From: Moniliophthora roreri
Lineage: Eukaryota > Basidiomycota > Agaricomycetes > Agaricales > Marasmiaceae
Reading direction: 5' to 3'
Assembly: GCA_001466705.2 (NCBI GenBank)
Contig: LATX02000165.1
Coordinates: 283,696-347,695 of the forward strand
Length of the DNA: 64,000 bases
The notes under the pieces are model-generated. The model searched no databases. It was not told the DNA's origin and worked only from the letters and a program-made list of their open reading frames with translations. The translations under genes and the position numbers were made by a program. Below, one piece after another: positions 11,709 to 23,672 of this stretch (its first letter is position 1; every line of letters begins with the position of its first letter).

Positions 11709-13788
11709 TCACTTTCCGAGTCTATCACGGATAACATTCTGCAATGACACACCATCGTCCTGAGTAGCAAGGAAACCATCAGCATAGAAAGTAGGGCGGA
11801 GCTTCAACAACTCTTACCTGATCTAGAGACCAAGTGAAACACCCAGCCATGCTATGATCTCGAGCAAACTGAGCCTTGTCGCCCAAAGACCAAGTATCAT
11901 CATACGTGACCACTGTTGCCTGAGATACGTTGTACATGAACGGCGTATCGCTGCAATCATCCCATGCTATGAGAGGTGGTCAACACCGAGCCGGATGAAT
12001 CGATACTTAGGATACATACGTACCCATCGTGAAGCCACCTCCAGCTCGGTAATTGCCATCACCATCCTTGACAAGAGCACCCTGCTCAACGAGTGCCTTG
12101 AATGAAATCTGCTGCCCATACCACCCGCGAAGGTCTGCCGCTGCCGTAGTCGGCGCTGAATCTGCTTGCTTGGGCCGCGTTCGAGCATGAGAACCGTTCA
12201 AAAAGTTCTTATTATCGGCGTCTTGCTGCAACAACACCATATCAGTCGAAGGTGCAAAGCTTCCCGTTAGCGTCGTCCTGGTACTTTGCGAGACGTAGCC
12301 GTAGAGTGGTAATCCGAGAAGGAGCTTGTTGGCGGGAGCACCAGCGGCGGTCCACTGATTGAAGGCGGCTTCGGCGCTAGCTTGGGGCTGGGTGGATGTT
12401 CCGCAACCGTCGTCTGTGTGTGATAAGCTGATCAGAAAGGTATATCTAGGGCAAGAAGGAGAGCAATATACTCAAAGGGGCGTTTGGTCCCGGGTTCGCA
12501 GATGCACCCCAAACATCATAGTTCCTATGACATATCTTTTTGTTTGATATCACAATTGAGAGGAAAGAAGGAACCTACATGATGTTGATATACGTCATCT
12601 CCTTGGCCCAAGCTGATATATTGGTTAAAGGACTACCATTGGAACCAATCCATGGAAGATGAGGTACAGCGGCCGAAATGATCTTGTCTGGTCCCAGTGC
12701 AGCACGGAGACCCTGGAACAGCTTGAGTAGATTATTTGCATCTCCTGGACCGTGAGGATTGCCGGCGCCGTTAGAGTTGGGGTATTCCCAGTCGATATCA
12801 ACGCCTAAACAGACTGAGTGAGCAACAGCAAGACATTGAAGAGATTGATAGCATACCACTCAAGTTGAACGAGTTAGTAGCGTTGACGAGCGCGTTGACG
12901 AATGTGCCGCGATTTTGATCATTTGATACGGCTTGCGAGAACCACTTGCTGCCACCCCATCCACCAACCGATAAGACGATCTTGGTTCCTGTTCCACTAT
13001 TGCGCGCGGCATTAACCAGTCGCCTTAGAGTATCCTGGCTGCCAGAGTCCCAGTCCAGACCCGAAGACTGGTTTGGGGTTGCGAATGCTATATGAAGAAA
13101 TAGAAAGATATGAGTCGGGTGTTCGGCGTCAATAGATAGAAAGATCCACCGAAGAACACGATATCAAACTTGGAAAAGTCGATGTTCTCAGGCGGATTAG
13201 ACCACACGCTCCAGTCTAAACATCGGAATGTTATTATTGAATGTGCAGAGTTCACTGTTATCTATACTTACCAGGGTAGTATGCAGCAGCAATAGGATCA
13301 CTTGCTTCTGCTTCGACTCGATTCTTGAGATCTAGAGCTGTCTTGCGTGATAACGTCGAAGGTAAGGCATCCTCCAAATGGAACTGACGGGAAGGGTTTG
13401 ATGAGCCCTTCAGGAAATTCAATAATGCCGGATGATTCTCATATTCAGGGATCTGAACAACATTCGAGAGGTACTTTGCCAATCCGGCCTTGCGCTCCGC
13501 GATAAGTTGGTCGTCTACCCAAGCGGAAGGAACGAAAGTTGTAACCAAAATACGTTTCGGAGGAAGGTTAATACCCCTGGCTCCGATGGCGTCGTTCAAC
13601 GCAAGGAACTGGAGGGAAAGAATTGAGCACAATAGCACCAATCGACAGAGTGGACGAGCACATACCTCAGAGTATCGTCGTTCTACAAAAGTCAGTTTCC
13701 CATCACGATCAACCTGAACGATATAAAGAATGTGGGGTCTAGGAAAAGAAGTGGTTGTGTGAGACGAGATCGAAACTGAGAGAACCAT
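11709..13788 (-). CDS. PX domain-GH18 chitinase-like fusion protein
   Basis: Translation from 13788 (MVLSVSISSHTTTS) gives a PX (phox homology) domain: PHILYIVQVDRDGKL, RRYSE/FLALNDAI, LPPKRILVTTF, and LIAERKAGLAKYL, which includes the helix that follows the Pro-rich loop. Introns join it in frame through ALPSTLSRKTALDL to a GH18 barrel: AAAYYPDWSVWSNPP, FAFATPNQSSGLDW, IVLSVGGWGGSKWFS and GVDIDWEYP. The DxDxE residues (D-I-D-W-E) are all present. The Asp that usually comes three positions earlier is Ser (NLSGVDIDWE). The C-terminal part keeps LLLGLPLYGYVS and FTWSLDQDDGVS. No signal peptide is seen, so a cytosolic or membrane-associated location through phosphoinositide binding is inferred rather than secretion. 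About nine short introns. The protein looks intact. Confidence 0.85.
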
Positions 13789-13837
13789 GAAGGGCTGGAA
13801 ATTGAGCGACTCAAAGCCCCACAATGACCAAACCCGG

Positions 13838-13845
13838 TTTATATA
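13838..13845 (-). promoter_or_regulatory. TATA box of the PX-GH18 gene
   Basis: The minus strand reads CCTATATAAACC about 50 bp upstream of the start codon at 13788, a suitable distance for a TATA element with a short 5' UTR. Confidence 0.5.
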
Positions 13846-15650
13846 GGGGCAAACCAGCTACCTGTAACATAACTCATATCCTGATGTGGGGTATCGTGCG
13901 GTACCGTGGTATTTGTGGAATCATCATACATACTTAAAGCGCTGGATTCTGGCAGCGTGTTCTTTGGTATATGATCGGTGGAAGATCGAGGTTTTCCTTT
14001 TTCTGGCGCTGTTTCTTCATCGGCTTGCATTTAAAACCCAAGACCGCAAGCGAGCATATTTTGCTTGAAGCACCGCGGACCGAAAAACATTCTTCTAGAC
14101 CGAGGAAAAATGGTCAGCCACATCTCTGAAGCCTTAAAACTGCATCAAATGACGTACACTATATCAATATATGCTTTAGGCTCGCATGGTGGATTACAGC
14201 TGTTTGCGGAAAGAGCGAAATATTGTTCGGGCTGATGTCATGCAAGTCGTAGGAGTCACTGCTTTGCCGACGTGACACGTGGCATGACCTTAGCCTGGTT
14301 TTCATCTCGGCCGGAGACCCGGTGACTGTAACTTTGGTGGACGTTAATCGCCACTGCAATCATGGTTCTCTTACCACTGCTCGCAATAAGAATATCCATC
14401 CTGTCTCTCTCAGCCATTTAGAGACAGGAAATGTCTGCAATCGGTTTCCTTGTCCTGTATGGGACCATCGGAGTCGTTGAATCCCGGAGTGGCAATTCCA
14501 TCAAAGCGTGGAGAACTCGTGTTAGGTCGTGTTAGGTCGTATTATTCCTAATAAATTGGAATTCGAGTGACCAAGTGCTTCAAGAGGGTGAAGTGGTTTC
14601 TAGATGAGGCGGCAGGTGAGTATAGTCCACCGGCCAGAATCTGAAGTTCGTGACCCGAAAACCAACTCTCAAAGTTGTGCTGTTTTTTTCCCCGGCCGTT
14701 GCCTGTAGCCAATATCCTTCGAGGCTCTCTGCATGGTCATGAACACGTGAAATGTAGTCCAACTATCGCGTTCTCGATCCCGAGTCCCGAGCAACACGAC
14801 GCGGATCTATAAACTCTGACATTAGTATTGGACAAGGAAGTTGCAGCATAAATACATGAACTTCCTTACTTTCAAACCCCTAGGGTGCATTTACACTAGA
14901 AGCTCGCTCACCCGTGTAAACAAGTACGCTTAGACCTAGCAGGCATGGGCCGGTCGATCGACCGAACAGAAATTCGACAGTCGGTAGTGGAAACCTGAGG
15001 TTTCTTGCGGAAGGGGTTTTCCCAACAGTTCGATCCTCGCATGATATGCACTGAAAAAGGGAATAGGTTCCTCACGACCAACATTCAGACCCAAAGTCAT
15101 ATGCAGATGACTAAATGGAACGAGTTGGGGCTTGTGGGTCGTGCTCGGTCCTGTCAAGGTAAACTAAGGCAAAAGAGGCAAACGCTTGGTGGACAGCTGA
15201 TCCACACTATCTCGGTTAAGGACATGATAAGCACCAACTTCGTTTTTGTATGGAGCGTCCCACGTACCTGTGAATTGTGGGCGTTGTGTTTCGGTTCGAG
15301 CCGAGGAATTTACCATGGCAATGAAAAGACCCGAGGCTCTTCCACTGAGGAATTTCGATCATGCACTTTCCTACAGCGATCCACCGGAGTCCCAGAACAG
15401 TTCGATCAGATTCGGACACTCATGTGCTCCCTGGGGCCCGGTGAGCACCAAAGTGAGCAACTGCGGTTAAATGCACAATAGCGGGAAGACGTGAAAATGA
15501 TACAGATGTACAACACATTAAGGGTCACAAGGATGTCCCTGTATCAAGTGCAAATCGAGTCAGTAACGTGGACGACGCTGAGCAAGAAAACATACAACAT
15601 ATGGAATTAAACATATACAAAGTGATGAAATGGAATCGAAGCAAGTTATA
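13846..15650. other. Long stretch with no convincing gene
   Basis: Only short open frames occur, for example a 63-codon minus-strand frame starting at 14030 (MQADEETAPEKGKP) that runs into the TATA region of the PX-GH18 gene. None resembles a known family. A direct duplication GTGTTAGGTC occurs near 14520. Confidence 0.4.
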
Positions 15651-15857
15651 AAGTTTACCGTCATCGAGAGAGACGACGACTGGGCCTAATCCTGGATGGT
15701 GTAACTCTGCGACGTGTCTGGCCTTTTGACCTGTTAGTGCTGCACACATTCTCCATTTCCGAGACCAAACACTCGTAACGTTCCAAATTCGCCTCCCGCA
15801 GTGAGCTTTTGACTGTCAAGAGAGAGTGCAAAACCCCAAACGCAACGCGTAAAGCCG

Positions 15858-16547
15858 TCAAATGTGCCCCAGCTCTGACTCCTCACAATCTAGCACGTTG
15901 GTACCCGCATCCAGGAGAGAACGCTGCTGCCTACAATCAACCCTCTGCAGACCAACGCAGGCAAATGTTGGCCCAGCGCTGTATCCCATAAATGGACTGT
16001 CTTGCCCCCAGGATGAAGTCTCAATGGAGGTACTGTCAGGGCTACTACCAGTCCATATTCTGTGTCCCAATGAGACGACACCGCTCCCTGCTAGTCTCTT
16101 AAAGATCACGACTTGATTGTTCGCTTCCGATAGAGCAGATAAGAGCCGTCCGAGTCGGGGCCAAACTTGTCTCCATAATCCAGTATGTGCTCGATGCTCA
16201 TTAACATCGCGCTCCCCAGGCGACACCGTTCCTTCCCTGCTAGTCTTGACGTTGAAAACCGTGATTTGGTTGTTTACTTCCGATAGAGCAGATAGGAACC
16301 GTCGTGGATGTACTTCAATGTCCCCACAAATCAGCATGTACCCGATTTTCGAAGATCCTTGAATAGAGATAATAGAGATGATGCGGAAAGAAAGTATCAA
16401 AGGCTTACCTGAACAGATTGCTGTTATTGATTGACATATTGTTCGGCATGACAATTGATGGAATTTCATACGCACAAAAGACCTCGCCCTATTGCCGGTA
16501 CTCAAATTGTTGTTCGGAGGAAGGGCAGAGCTGGGCTGCAGAGACAT
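15858..16547 (-). pseudogene. Degenerate WD40-like repeat relic
   Basis: The minus strand preserves pieces such as GGKTVHLWDTALGQ, a WD40-style blade end, and two related units, RFLSALSEVNNQITVF and RLLSALSEANNQVVIF. At the DNA level a unit repeats with about 150-bp spacing (TTCCGATAGAGCAGATA at about 16122 and 16274). The WD40-style piece and the repeat units lie in different frames and no start or complete domain order can be found. It is probably the remains of a WD40 protein, perhaps of the NACHT-WD40 type expanded in agarics; that last point is inference. Confidence 0.4.
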
Positions 16548-17094
16548 GTAAAATTTTATTTACAAGTAAGGACCACGTGGAACAAGCGCCCGAGCCCTCC
16601 TGCCTCGCTATACAAGCCTTTCCGATTTTCTCGCCTGCTGCCGGTATTTGTACCCACAAAAAGCCAGCCCAGAACATAACTCGACTCAAGACCGCCTCGG
16701 CTTTTACAGCAATTGCAGACCAAAGAACCAAGAAAAAAGTTAGATGACAACGTCTCGGCAATAACCACCTGTACTCGTTCATTCAGATCTGAAATTGCGT
16801 GGTGAGTAGTTGACAAGATGTCAAGGACAAGCCTACTGAATGTGTTGGGGAGCTTGATTATTCGCAGCAGACAGGAGTTTGATCACAGGGCCTCCCAATT
16901 CAGCACGAGCTTGCCCACAAGGCTTCGTACCCCCAAGGGGCGCAGAGCTAGGCAGCGAGTGTCTTTGAACAAAATGTGAGCGAATCCACTCATCCGCTTA
17001 GATAGTGCTTCGAACGATGACTGTCCGTCGTAGTGGAATAGAGGTGTGAATGACAGCAACATTTTTCTGATAAAAGACACGCTGACAAAACACC
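16548..17094. other. Intergenic, no gene recognised
   Basis: It separates the WD40-like relic from the 3' end of the questin-oxidase-like gene. Open frames are short and unrelated to anything I recognise. Confidence 0.35.
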
Positions 17095-18836
17095 CTAATA
17101 ACTATCGTCCGGCGCACCAGGAATGAACGTCTTCCTATCCCAGTATATCTGCATATTCGGCACCTTGTCCATAGGTCTGCTCAACCTCTGCATCGTTAAT
17201 CCAGCTGCTCTCACGAAAAGCGTTCCATCTAGCCTCTCCGCACCATCCAACTCGGTACTCGCAAAGAAGCCCCTGGGTCTCGCACTGTAGAGCGTAGCAT
17301 AGTGAAGTAGTGCTCGTAAGCACTTTGGTACGTGGTCATCTGGATGCATGATAGCATCTTGAATGATAGGTAACCACGGGTTTGGTACGCCATTGGGTGA
17401 AGGTAGAGCGTTCTCGTGCGGTGTAGGCTGAGTGCCAGGCTGTATAGGATGCGCTGTATCGGCAGCAAAGAACTCTGCTATGTGAAGCGGAGGCCGTCCA
17501 AGGGCGATCCACCAAGCAAGACATATCGCGAGGTAGCTTCGCAGAAGTACAGCTTGGGATGACGGTGAGAGATATGCGACTAAAGATGGTAAGAATAGGG
17601 CGGATGTGACAAAATGCATGCTATAGAAATATTGTTAGAACGTGAGATATGAAGGCAATTAACACTCACGCGAGGAAATCGGCGTTGAATTCGCCGCCTT
17701 CGATTTGCTTGAATCCTGGTACGGCGTACATGAGCGTCGCAGTCCATTGCAATTCCTCAATCTTCTGCTCTACTGAGCTCGGATCGGCGGTATCGATGCT
17801 CCATTGACTAACATATTGGAAGATGGCATCTCCACACCGTTCCAGAGTAGCTGAGAGTATCCTTTCAATGCCAAGCACTTGCGGTGATTCCATTCGTGGA
17901 TCCTTGCCAATCCGTGAGAGAATGTCAAATGCATGGGTGTTCTTTGGTGCCTGAGAAGGGGTACTGCCTCCGAGTGAGACAAAGACACTTTGCAGTCGGG
18001 CACTCGCTTTATTTAGCGGATCGGAGACGGTATGCACAACAGAATCCTTCGTGGCCGTGAAGAGTGCTGGCGGAATCAAAACGGTGGTATTAGCTGGGCT
18101 GATAGCAGCCATGGTTAGTCCTGCAGACAAGATTAACTTTCGTAGAGATATGTGCTTTGACGAAAAGTCCACGAACCTTCGACAAACATTCCAGGTAAGC
18201 CGAATTCGGCGCCGTACCCAACATGGATGTGGGCATGTAAAAGACCCGCTGCAAGACGGCTAACCATCTCCGGGGGCCGACCATCTTTGTTGGTGCTGCT
18301 AAAATTGGCTTTCGGGGAGAATACGTAGTCTTCTAGAGCTCTTGCGTAGCCTTCTGTGCGAAAAATCTCGGTGAAGAATTCGAGATATGCATTGTAGAAC
18401 CTGGGGAGCAGTATAAACAATTGTATCGAATTTCCTTGGGATAGTTACGCACCTGCGGTCTCCTAAATGATCGTTGAAGTTTTCCTTTGTTACCGGTCCA
18501 GGTGACGATCCTCTAGGTCTCTGCATCCACTCATTCTTGTCATACCCCGCCTTCACAATATGTTCATGTGCACCCAAGGCCCATACAGCAAGGACATGAT
18601 GAGATATATGACTGAGGAAGTATGAGTCAGATCAGCGGTACGAAATGATTGCTCGATGAATCTACACACTTATGTCGTCCAAAGTCATCAAAAAAGACAT
18701 GCCATTTTTCATGGTTCTTCTTCAGGACTTCAAGCAGAGTGTTCGTCGACTCGGGAGTTGGACCCAACCTGGCAGGCGATGTTCTGGAAGGGGGCTGAAC
18801 TGGCGTTGGCCAGAGGTTGAAAGTCGTAGGATTCAT
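17095..18836 (-). CDS. Questin oxidase-like protein (AflY/DUF4243 family)
   Basis: The family includes fungal enzymes that oxidatively open anthraquinone-type rings (questin oxidase, AflY). The start at 18836 gives MNPTTFNLWPTPVQPP. Family landmarks follow in order: KNHEKWHVFFDDFGRH, a His-rich HHVLAVWALGAHE, SPGPVTKENFNDHLGDRR, YNAYLEFFTEIFRTEG, HIHVGYGAEFGLPG and, near the C-terminus, GTLFVRAAGLTMQRL. Exon joins are clean and no stops or shifts were seen. The substrate in this organism cannot be read from sequence. A decayed relative lies at 55.9-57.5 kb on the opposite strand. No polyketide synthase is in the window, so a link to anthraquinone metabolism is unproven. Confidence 0.83.
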
Positions 18837-20259
18837 TTTTACGCTTCTGTCTTCTTCCAAGTTACTGGGAGCATTTGTACGCTCTTGGTGAGAGACACTG
18901 TCCACTTCTGACCGGCATTCGTCATCCTGTATCACTTGATATCCCTTACTATAATTACTGCAATTCAAACATCATTCGAGACATGAAAGAGCGGTCACAT
19001 ACCTGGCCGTTCCCAGCTCGATACCAGTTATTTCGGTTTGATTCCACACCAAAATCCACGATGATCGCCACACGCCGTCGGTGGACTAGTGGCAGCCAAG
19101 TAAGATCTAGACTGAATTTGAGGTAGATATCGTGCCGAGCTTGTACTCCATGTATTCTTGTATGAAGTTGGATCGGGAAAATAGCTACTAGATAAGAGGA
19201 AGAGAAGCCTTGCTCGTCGTGGTCGCGGTCAAGAGAGCTGAGATGTTCCGTGGAATCTGTCACGTTTCCTCTCGCGATTTTCTCATCAACTATCACGACG
19301 GTGCCACCCCCTCTAGGTTTGGTTTGTTTGGTTTGCTTCTAACGGTGATTATCATCTCTGCAATAGTCAATTGTGAAACGCTCGAAAGCTCGGACCGGTT
19401 CAAGTTTGCTGCAAGTTTGGCTCTTTGCTTTGACTCGTGAGCCTCGAACGCCTGAACCGGACCCCATACACAACTCATGTGCTGCTTTCTGGTTCGTATC
19501 CCGCCAGATTGCCTGCTTCCCATGACTGATTGGTGCTTGCGTACTTTCTTAAGCAAATTAAGATGGGTATTTGAACGTTCAATATTTAGGAAGGATCATT
19601 CACCGCGCTCGGGGTGTTAAATATGGAACCAGACTTCCAAGCGCGGTCTCCAGTCTCCACTCTCGCTAGTTGAAAGTTTCGGAAGTCTTTGGGAAGACTT
19701 CAAGGCGTCGCGATGGACTATTACAGCAATGCTGTTGCTCTTGAAGCTTACCGAACACCTTGGAGATAGCAACGTAACACGATACCCCAGACTCAACGAC
19801 TTTGGCGAATCGGCCAAACTCGGACACAGATGCACCGTCAAAGCTTGAAATTGGTTTGAAGCTATTCGCGTTCAGTGATGCCTTCCTTGCGACCCAGTGA
19901 ATCATATTTCTGCTTCGTATCTCGCTCGTACGCCACTCATTCGTCAGCGTTCCTAGGATAACTGATGGATTTGAACGCTCATTCAAGCGACTTACCTCTC
20001 ATAACCCGATGTCACCACCTGCGAGCAACCTTGGAGCAGCCGGAACGCCAACTTCACGACATTCACTGACGTGGCGCTTTGCTGCGCTCTCCAACTCTCC
20101 ACCGGATTAACTGTACCCTCTTTTCATGATTCAAATTGCTCCAAAGACTTACATACGCCCAAACCCTTAATCTCCTTAAAAGGCCAGCTATCTGCGGTCT
20201 TTCTCCCCATCACAAACCCAGTTTTCGATCGTATTACATCCTATCCACAGCTTACTACA
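18837..20259. other. Intergenic between divergent genes
   Basis: About 1.4 kb between the questin-oxidase-like start and the CFEM start, so it should contain both promoters. No protein-coding segment was recognised. A CTTAAAAGG sequence near 20174 is a possible weak TATA element for the CFEM gene. Confidence 0.35.
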
Positions 20260-20624
20260 ATGTTGGCCAAGTTCTTTGCTCTTTTCGCCCTCGTCGCCGT
20301 CGCCGCCAACGCCCAATCCGCTTGCGTTCTCCAATGCGCAGAGGAATCTCTTCCTGCTGGCGGATGCTCCTCTGTGTACGTGTTATCCCGTTCATCGTCT
20401 CTTTACTGCGCGTATGCTAATAGTACACGTTCTGTAGCACCGACTTTGGATGCATGTGCAACTCTGATGCCTTCCAACAAGCTGCCAAACAATGCCTCGA
20501 GCAGAAGTGCACCCCTGAGGATCAGCAAGCTGGTGCTGACCTTATTGCTCAGAACTGTGCCAGTAAGTGTTGGTGATGTATGCTTGAAAAGGTTCATTGT
20601 TGACGGTCCTCTTCATTAGACTAA
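20260..20624 (+). CDS. Small secreted CFEM-domain protein
   Basis: Three exons (20260 to about 20375, about 20439-20571, 20620-20624) encode roughly 80 residues. MLAKFFALFALVAVAANAQS is a signal peptide. The mature part is one CFEM domain with eight cysteines: CVLQC, GGC, CMC, KQC, QKC and NC. The Asp before the CxC pair (TDFGCMC) is at the position of the axial haem ligand in characterised CFEM proteins. The protein stops right after the domain, so no GPI-anchor tail is present and a freely secreted form is expected. Roles could include haem or iron capture, or an effector; the sequence does not decide. The last exon holds only the end of one codon and the stop. Confidence 0.82.
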
Positions 20625-20936
20625 ATACTATTATTCACCAGCCTTTTAATGCATGATATATTGAAGAAGTAGTACTGCTCCCACGAGCGTTTGTTACATC
20701 CCACCTGTATTAAATCATAAATGAAACATCCTTTCGGATTATTACGTCGTTCGTATTAAGGTAGCGTTCGAGTAAACAGAAATAGGACAGAGCAAAAGAA
20801 CTGGCTTGACAAATGCTGGAACTCAAGGGTCTATCGCTCTGAGATACTGTCAGAATAAACAGAAAGCTCCCAAATAAAATAGAACCCAACGAAAGAGACA
20901 TAGCGCCCACTGAGTGGAGTGAAAGATATTGAAAGC

Positions 20937-21001
20937 AAAATAAATATTGAGACCCGTAGGTCTACCACTCCGGAAAAGCGTGTCATCCTTGTGCAGGGGC
21001 C

Positions 21002-21032
<31 letters not shown>

Positions 21033-21056
21033 TTCGTATGTCACCCCGAAGGGGAC
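20937..21056 (-). ncRNA. U6: U6 spliceosomal snRNA
   Basis: The minus strand from 21056 begins with a GTCCCCTTCGGGG 5' stem-loop. It continues to the conserved ACGATACAGAGAAGATTAGC core (U4 pairing, ACAGAGA box, AGC triad) and then GCCCCTGCACAAGGATGACACGC of the internal stem-loop. It ends in a T-rich tail typical of RNA polymerase III termination. No intron interrupts it, unlike some basidiomycete U6 genes. It closely matches the copy at 46462. Confidence 0.95.
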
Positions 21057-23450
21057 ATTGATATGATCTTGAGACTCACTGCCGATGAAAATCGTTTTGA
21101 TTGTGTTACGCTGACCTGAATGTGTGGTGGGCGTCTCTGGCTAACAAGCGAGCTGGGACTTCAGTTTCTTTGACCACGCGCGACTTTGAGACAACGTGCT
21201 GGTTACGTGACTCGCTTTGCCTCCTGCCATGACTATCTCGAGCCTCGACCTAGCGTGTCCCGTTGTATCATGATTAGGTATGATATGGTCACCTTCATTT
21301 TGGATCAATCAGAATCTAACTTGCTTGTACAACAGCGAGGAGCCTGCGAAAGTCAGATCTTTCGAACGAATAAGGAATCTGAATCGCTCGGCTGGGGTAC
21401 TGGGCATGCAAAAACACGTTTTCCCGTCGAGTCTTCATCGAATTTTCTTCTCTTTACAGCAAGAAGGCAAAGTGGAAGAACCTCGAAAAACAGCCATCAT
21501 TGTTAACCGGTTCCAAAGGCAATGCCCTCCGCATACTCATTCTCTTCAGGTCATAAGGTCATTACAAGGCTTCCGTCAACCAATTCCGGTGGCCATCCTT
21601 CCAGGATGTAACCCAATGGTACTACTAGCCATGTACATATGGGTTCTTTTCATTTCAAATCCACGAGTCAGAGTCTTGCGGTCATGACGGAGTTTGAGGC
21701 GGAAAAGTTGCGATGAAGAGGCTTTGCGCGCGGCGTTTTTAGTTCTCAACGAGGTATGCTGTCGTTCCTTTATCGTTTTTGAGTAACAGACCGTGAGCTT
21801 TCACTCCATAGAGTTGACAGTCAGTGGGAAGTTAACGCCCCCGGATTATAGTAATGTCCGGGACCAATCTGGAACCCTCAAAGACGTTTGGGCCCTGAAA
21901 ATCACAATCAAGCAGGACGAGGTACGTTATCGGTCTCTGACGCACATCACTCATCTAAACAGTGTTTTCATAGCAGAGATTTTGCAAGGAACCGTCGTGA
22001 ACGATCGAATACCAAACGTTTAATGAGCTGAAGGCTCTCGGAGACTGGGGCTCGGACGCTCATCCCTGGCTGCAAGTGCCGTCATGACCCACTATTTACC
22101 TACAGGCCTCCCTGGTGGGGCATTTCCGTCCATCCCGCGAATGGCAGTGCACGCGACGCTTCTTATCCGGTTCTTCACTACGAAAGATAGCACAGTATTT
22201 GACACAACAGTACCCCAAGTCACACCGGTGTGCGGCCAAGCAACGCAGAGCGCTTAGTAGTCGGCGCTTCGTGTTACTCAGAGGCATGAATCTCTCGGCC
22301 TGGCTTCTCGTGGTTACTCGGGTGTTGCTTCTTTGGTGCGCTGTGGCAAAGTATAAATCGTGTTCTTCATACGACAGACCTCAGTCGTTATATGAACTCT
22401 AATGACGTCTGGCTTATGCCACACTCTTGACCGTGGCCTTGCTCCTGTAAGGCATGATCACCTTTGTAGATATGTATACCTCACAGCTGACGACCTTTCT
22501 CTTAACCTTTCGTCATGAACATGGGGGCTTGAAATCGGCATGACTGGTGTGCGAGAACGAATGCCCACAAGCCTTTAATTTGAAATGTCCCTCAATGTGA
22601 TATCCACGAAGGTCTGAAACCATAATTGGCGTATACAAAGATATCGCATCGTGAACGTCTGGTTCATACTTACCACAAACATGTGAACACTGCAGATCTA
22701 TTCCGAGAATTCCGATCAGCAGACCCTCCGCCGTGCTATTCCTATCACCGAAACTATGTGCTTCGAGAAGGGCCAGGGCGAAACGATGGTGATTTTACTA
22801 CATCCTTGGTGATTAGGAATAGAGTGATGGGCATCTCACATCTTCAAATTCTCAGATTTCTTCTTATCCGCGGTATCTATATATCTGCCTTATACAGCCC
22901 GTAGATATGATCATGACGCTATGACAGAAGTTCTGGAGCGAGTGCCACAATGCCCCAAGGCACTGGTGTGGAATGGTGCTATAGATATGTGATAGTTCAC
23001 CTCCGTTTGTTTCCGATGAATATGAGGGGCATCAGATTGACGCGATAGGCTTAGGACGAGGAACTGCAGTTGCACGCCTCATTTCCCTGGGGATTCTTCC
23101 GAGTTCCGGCACATGAATTTAGGCTGTCGGTTGCGAGTATCAACCTCCCCCAAAGTTCCGGGAAGAGCGGTTGAGGATGATCTCCGAATCCTACCCTCGT
23201 GTTGATCGCATGTAGAACGCACTGCAGGATAATTAAAAAGCACAGCGCGCAGCGCTCAGCCTGAATCTTGCTTCCTGAACTCTGATCAAGATCAAAACGC
23301 CTCGTGTTGAAGAGAAATGAAAAACAGACAAGAGGCAGAACCAGACAAAACGGTTGCCTTGGGCCCGTTCTGACGGAACAAACGCGGGGTTGCCCTGACG
23401 CCCCTCGTGTTGTGCACGGACCGGGTTGACGCGTAGCACGTGATGGCGCG
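21057..23450. other. Long intergenic stretch, no gene recognised
   Basis: About 2.4 kb with only short frames, such as a 76-codon plus-strand frame from 21793. No known domain could be seen and no repeat structure was obvious. The upstream U6 promoter should lie just above 21056. Confidence 0.35.
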
Positions 23451-23460
23451 TGTATAAAGA
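23437..23460 (+). promoter_or_regulatory. TATA box and upstream CACGTG for the 454-residue gene
   Basis: GTATAAAGA ends at 23460 and a palindromic CACGTG lies at 23437-23442. A long pyrimidine-rich leader follows (about 23485-23580). A possible 5' UTR intron runs 23609-23654 (GTGAGT...GACAG) just before the start codon. Confidence 0.5.
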
Positions 23461-23672
23461 GACGTGGGGAATGTGACGACACGTTTCCTTCTTGGACTCG
23501 TCTCCCCACAAGTCCAACCCTTTTTCTTCTCCAATTTCTATTCTCTTTCCTTTTATTCCTTTTTCTTCTAATTTTTTCTGGTCTACATTGGGAGAAAGGG
23601 AATTCTTAGTGAGTGTACATGCACTACTTGGAATGAAGAATATTGACTTGACAGAATCTATCAGCGAACTAC

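Noticed and set aside
23051..23509. 152-codon minus-strand frame upstream of the 454-residue gene
   Set aside because: It overlaps the TATA box and pyrimidine-rich leader of that gene on the other strand and has no domain.
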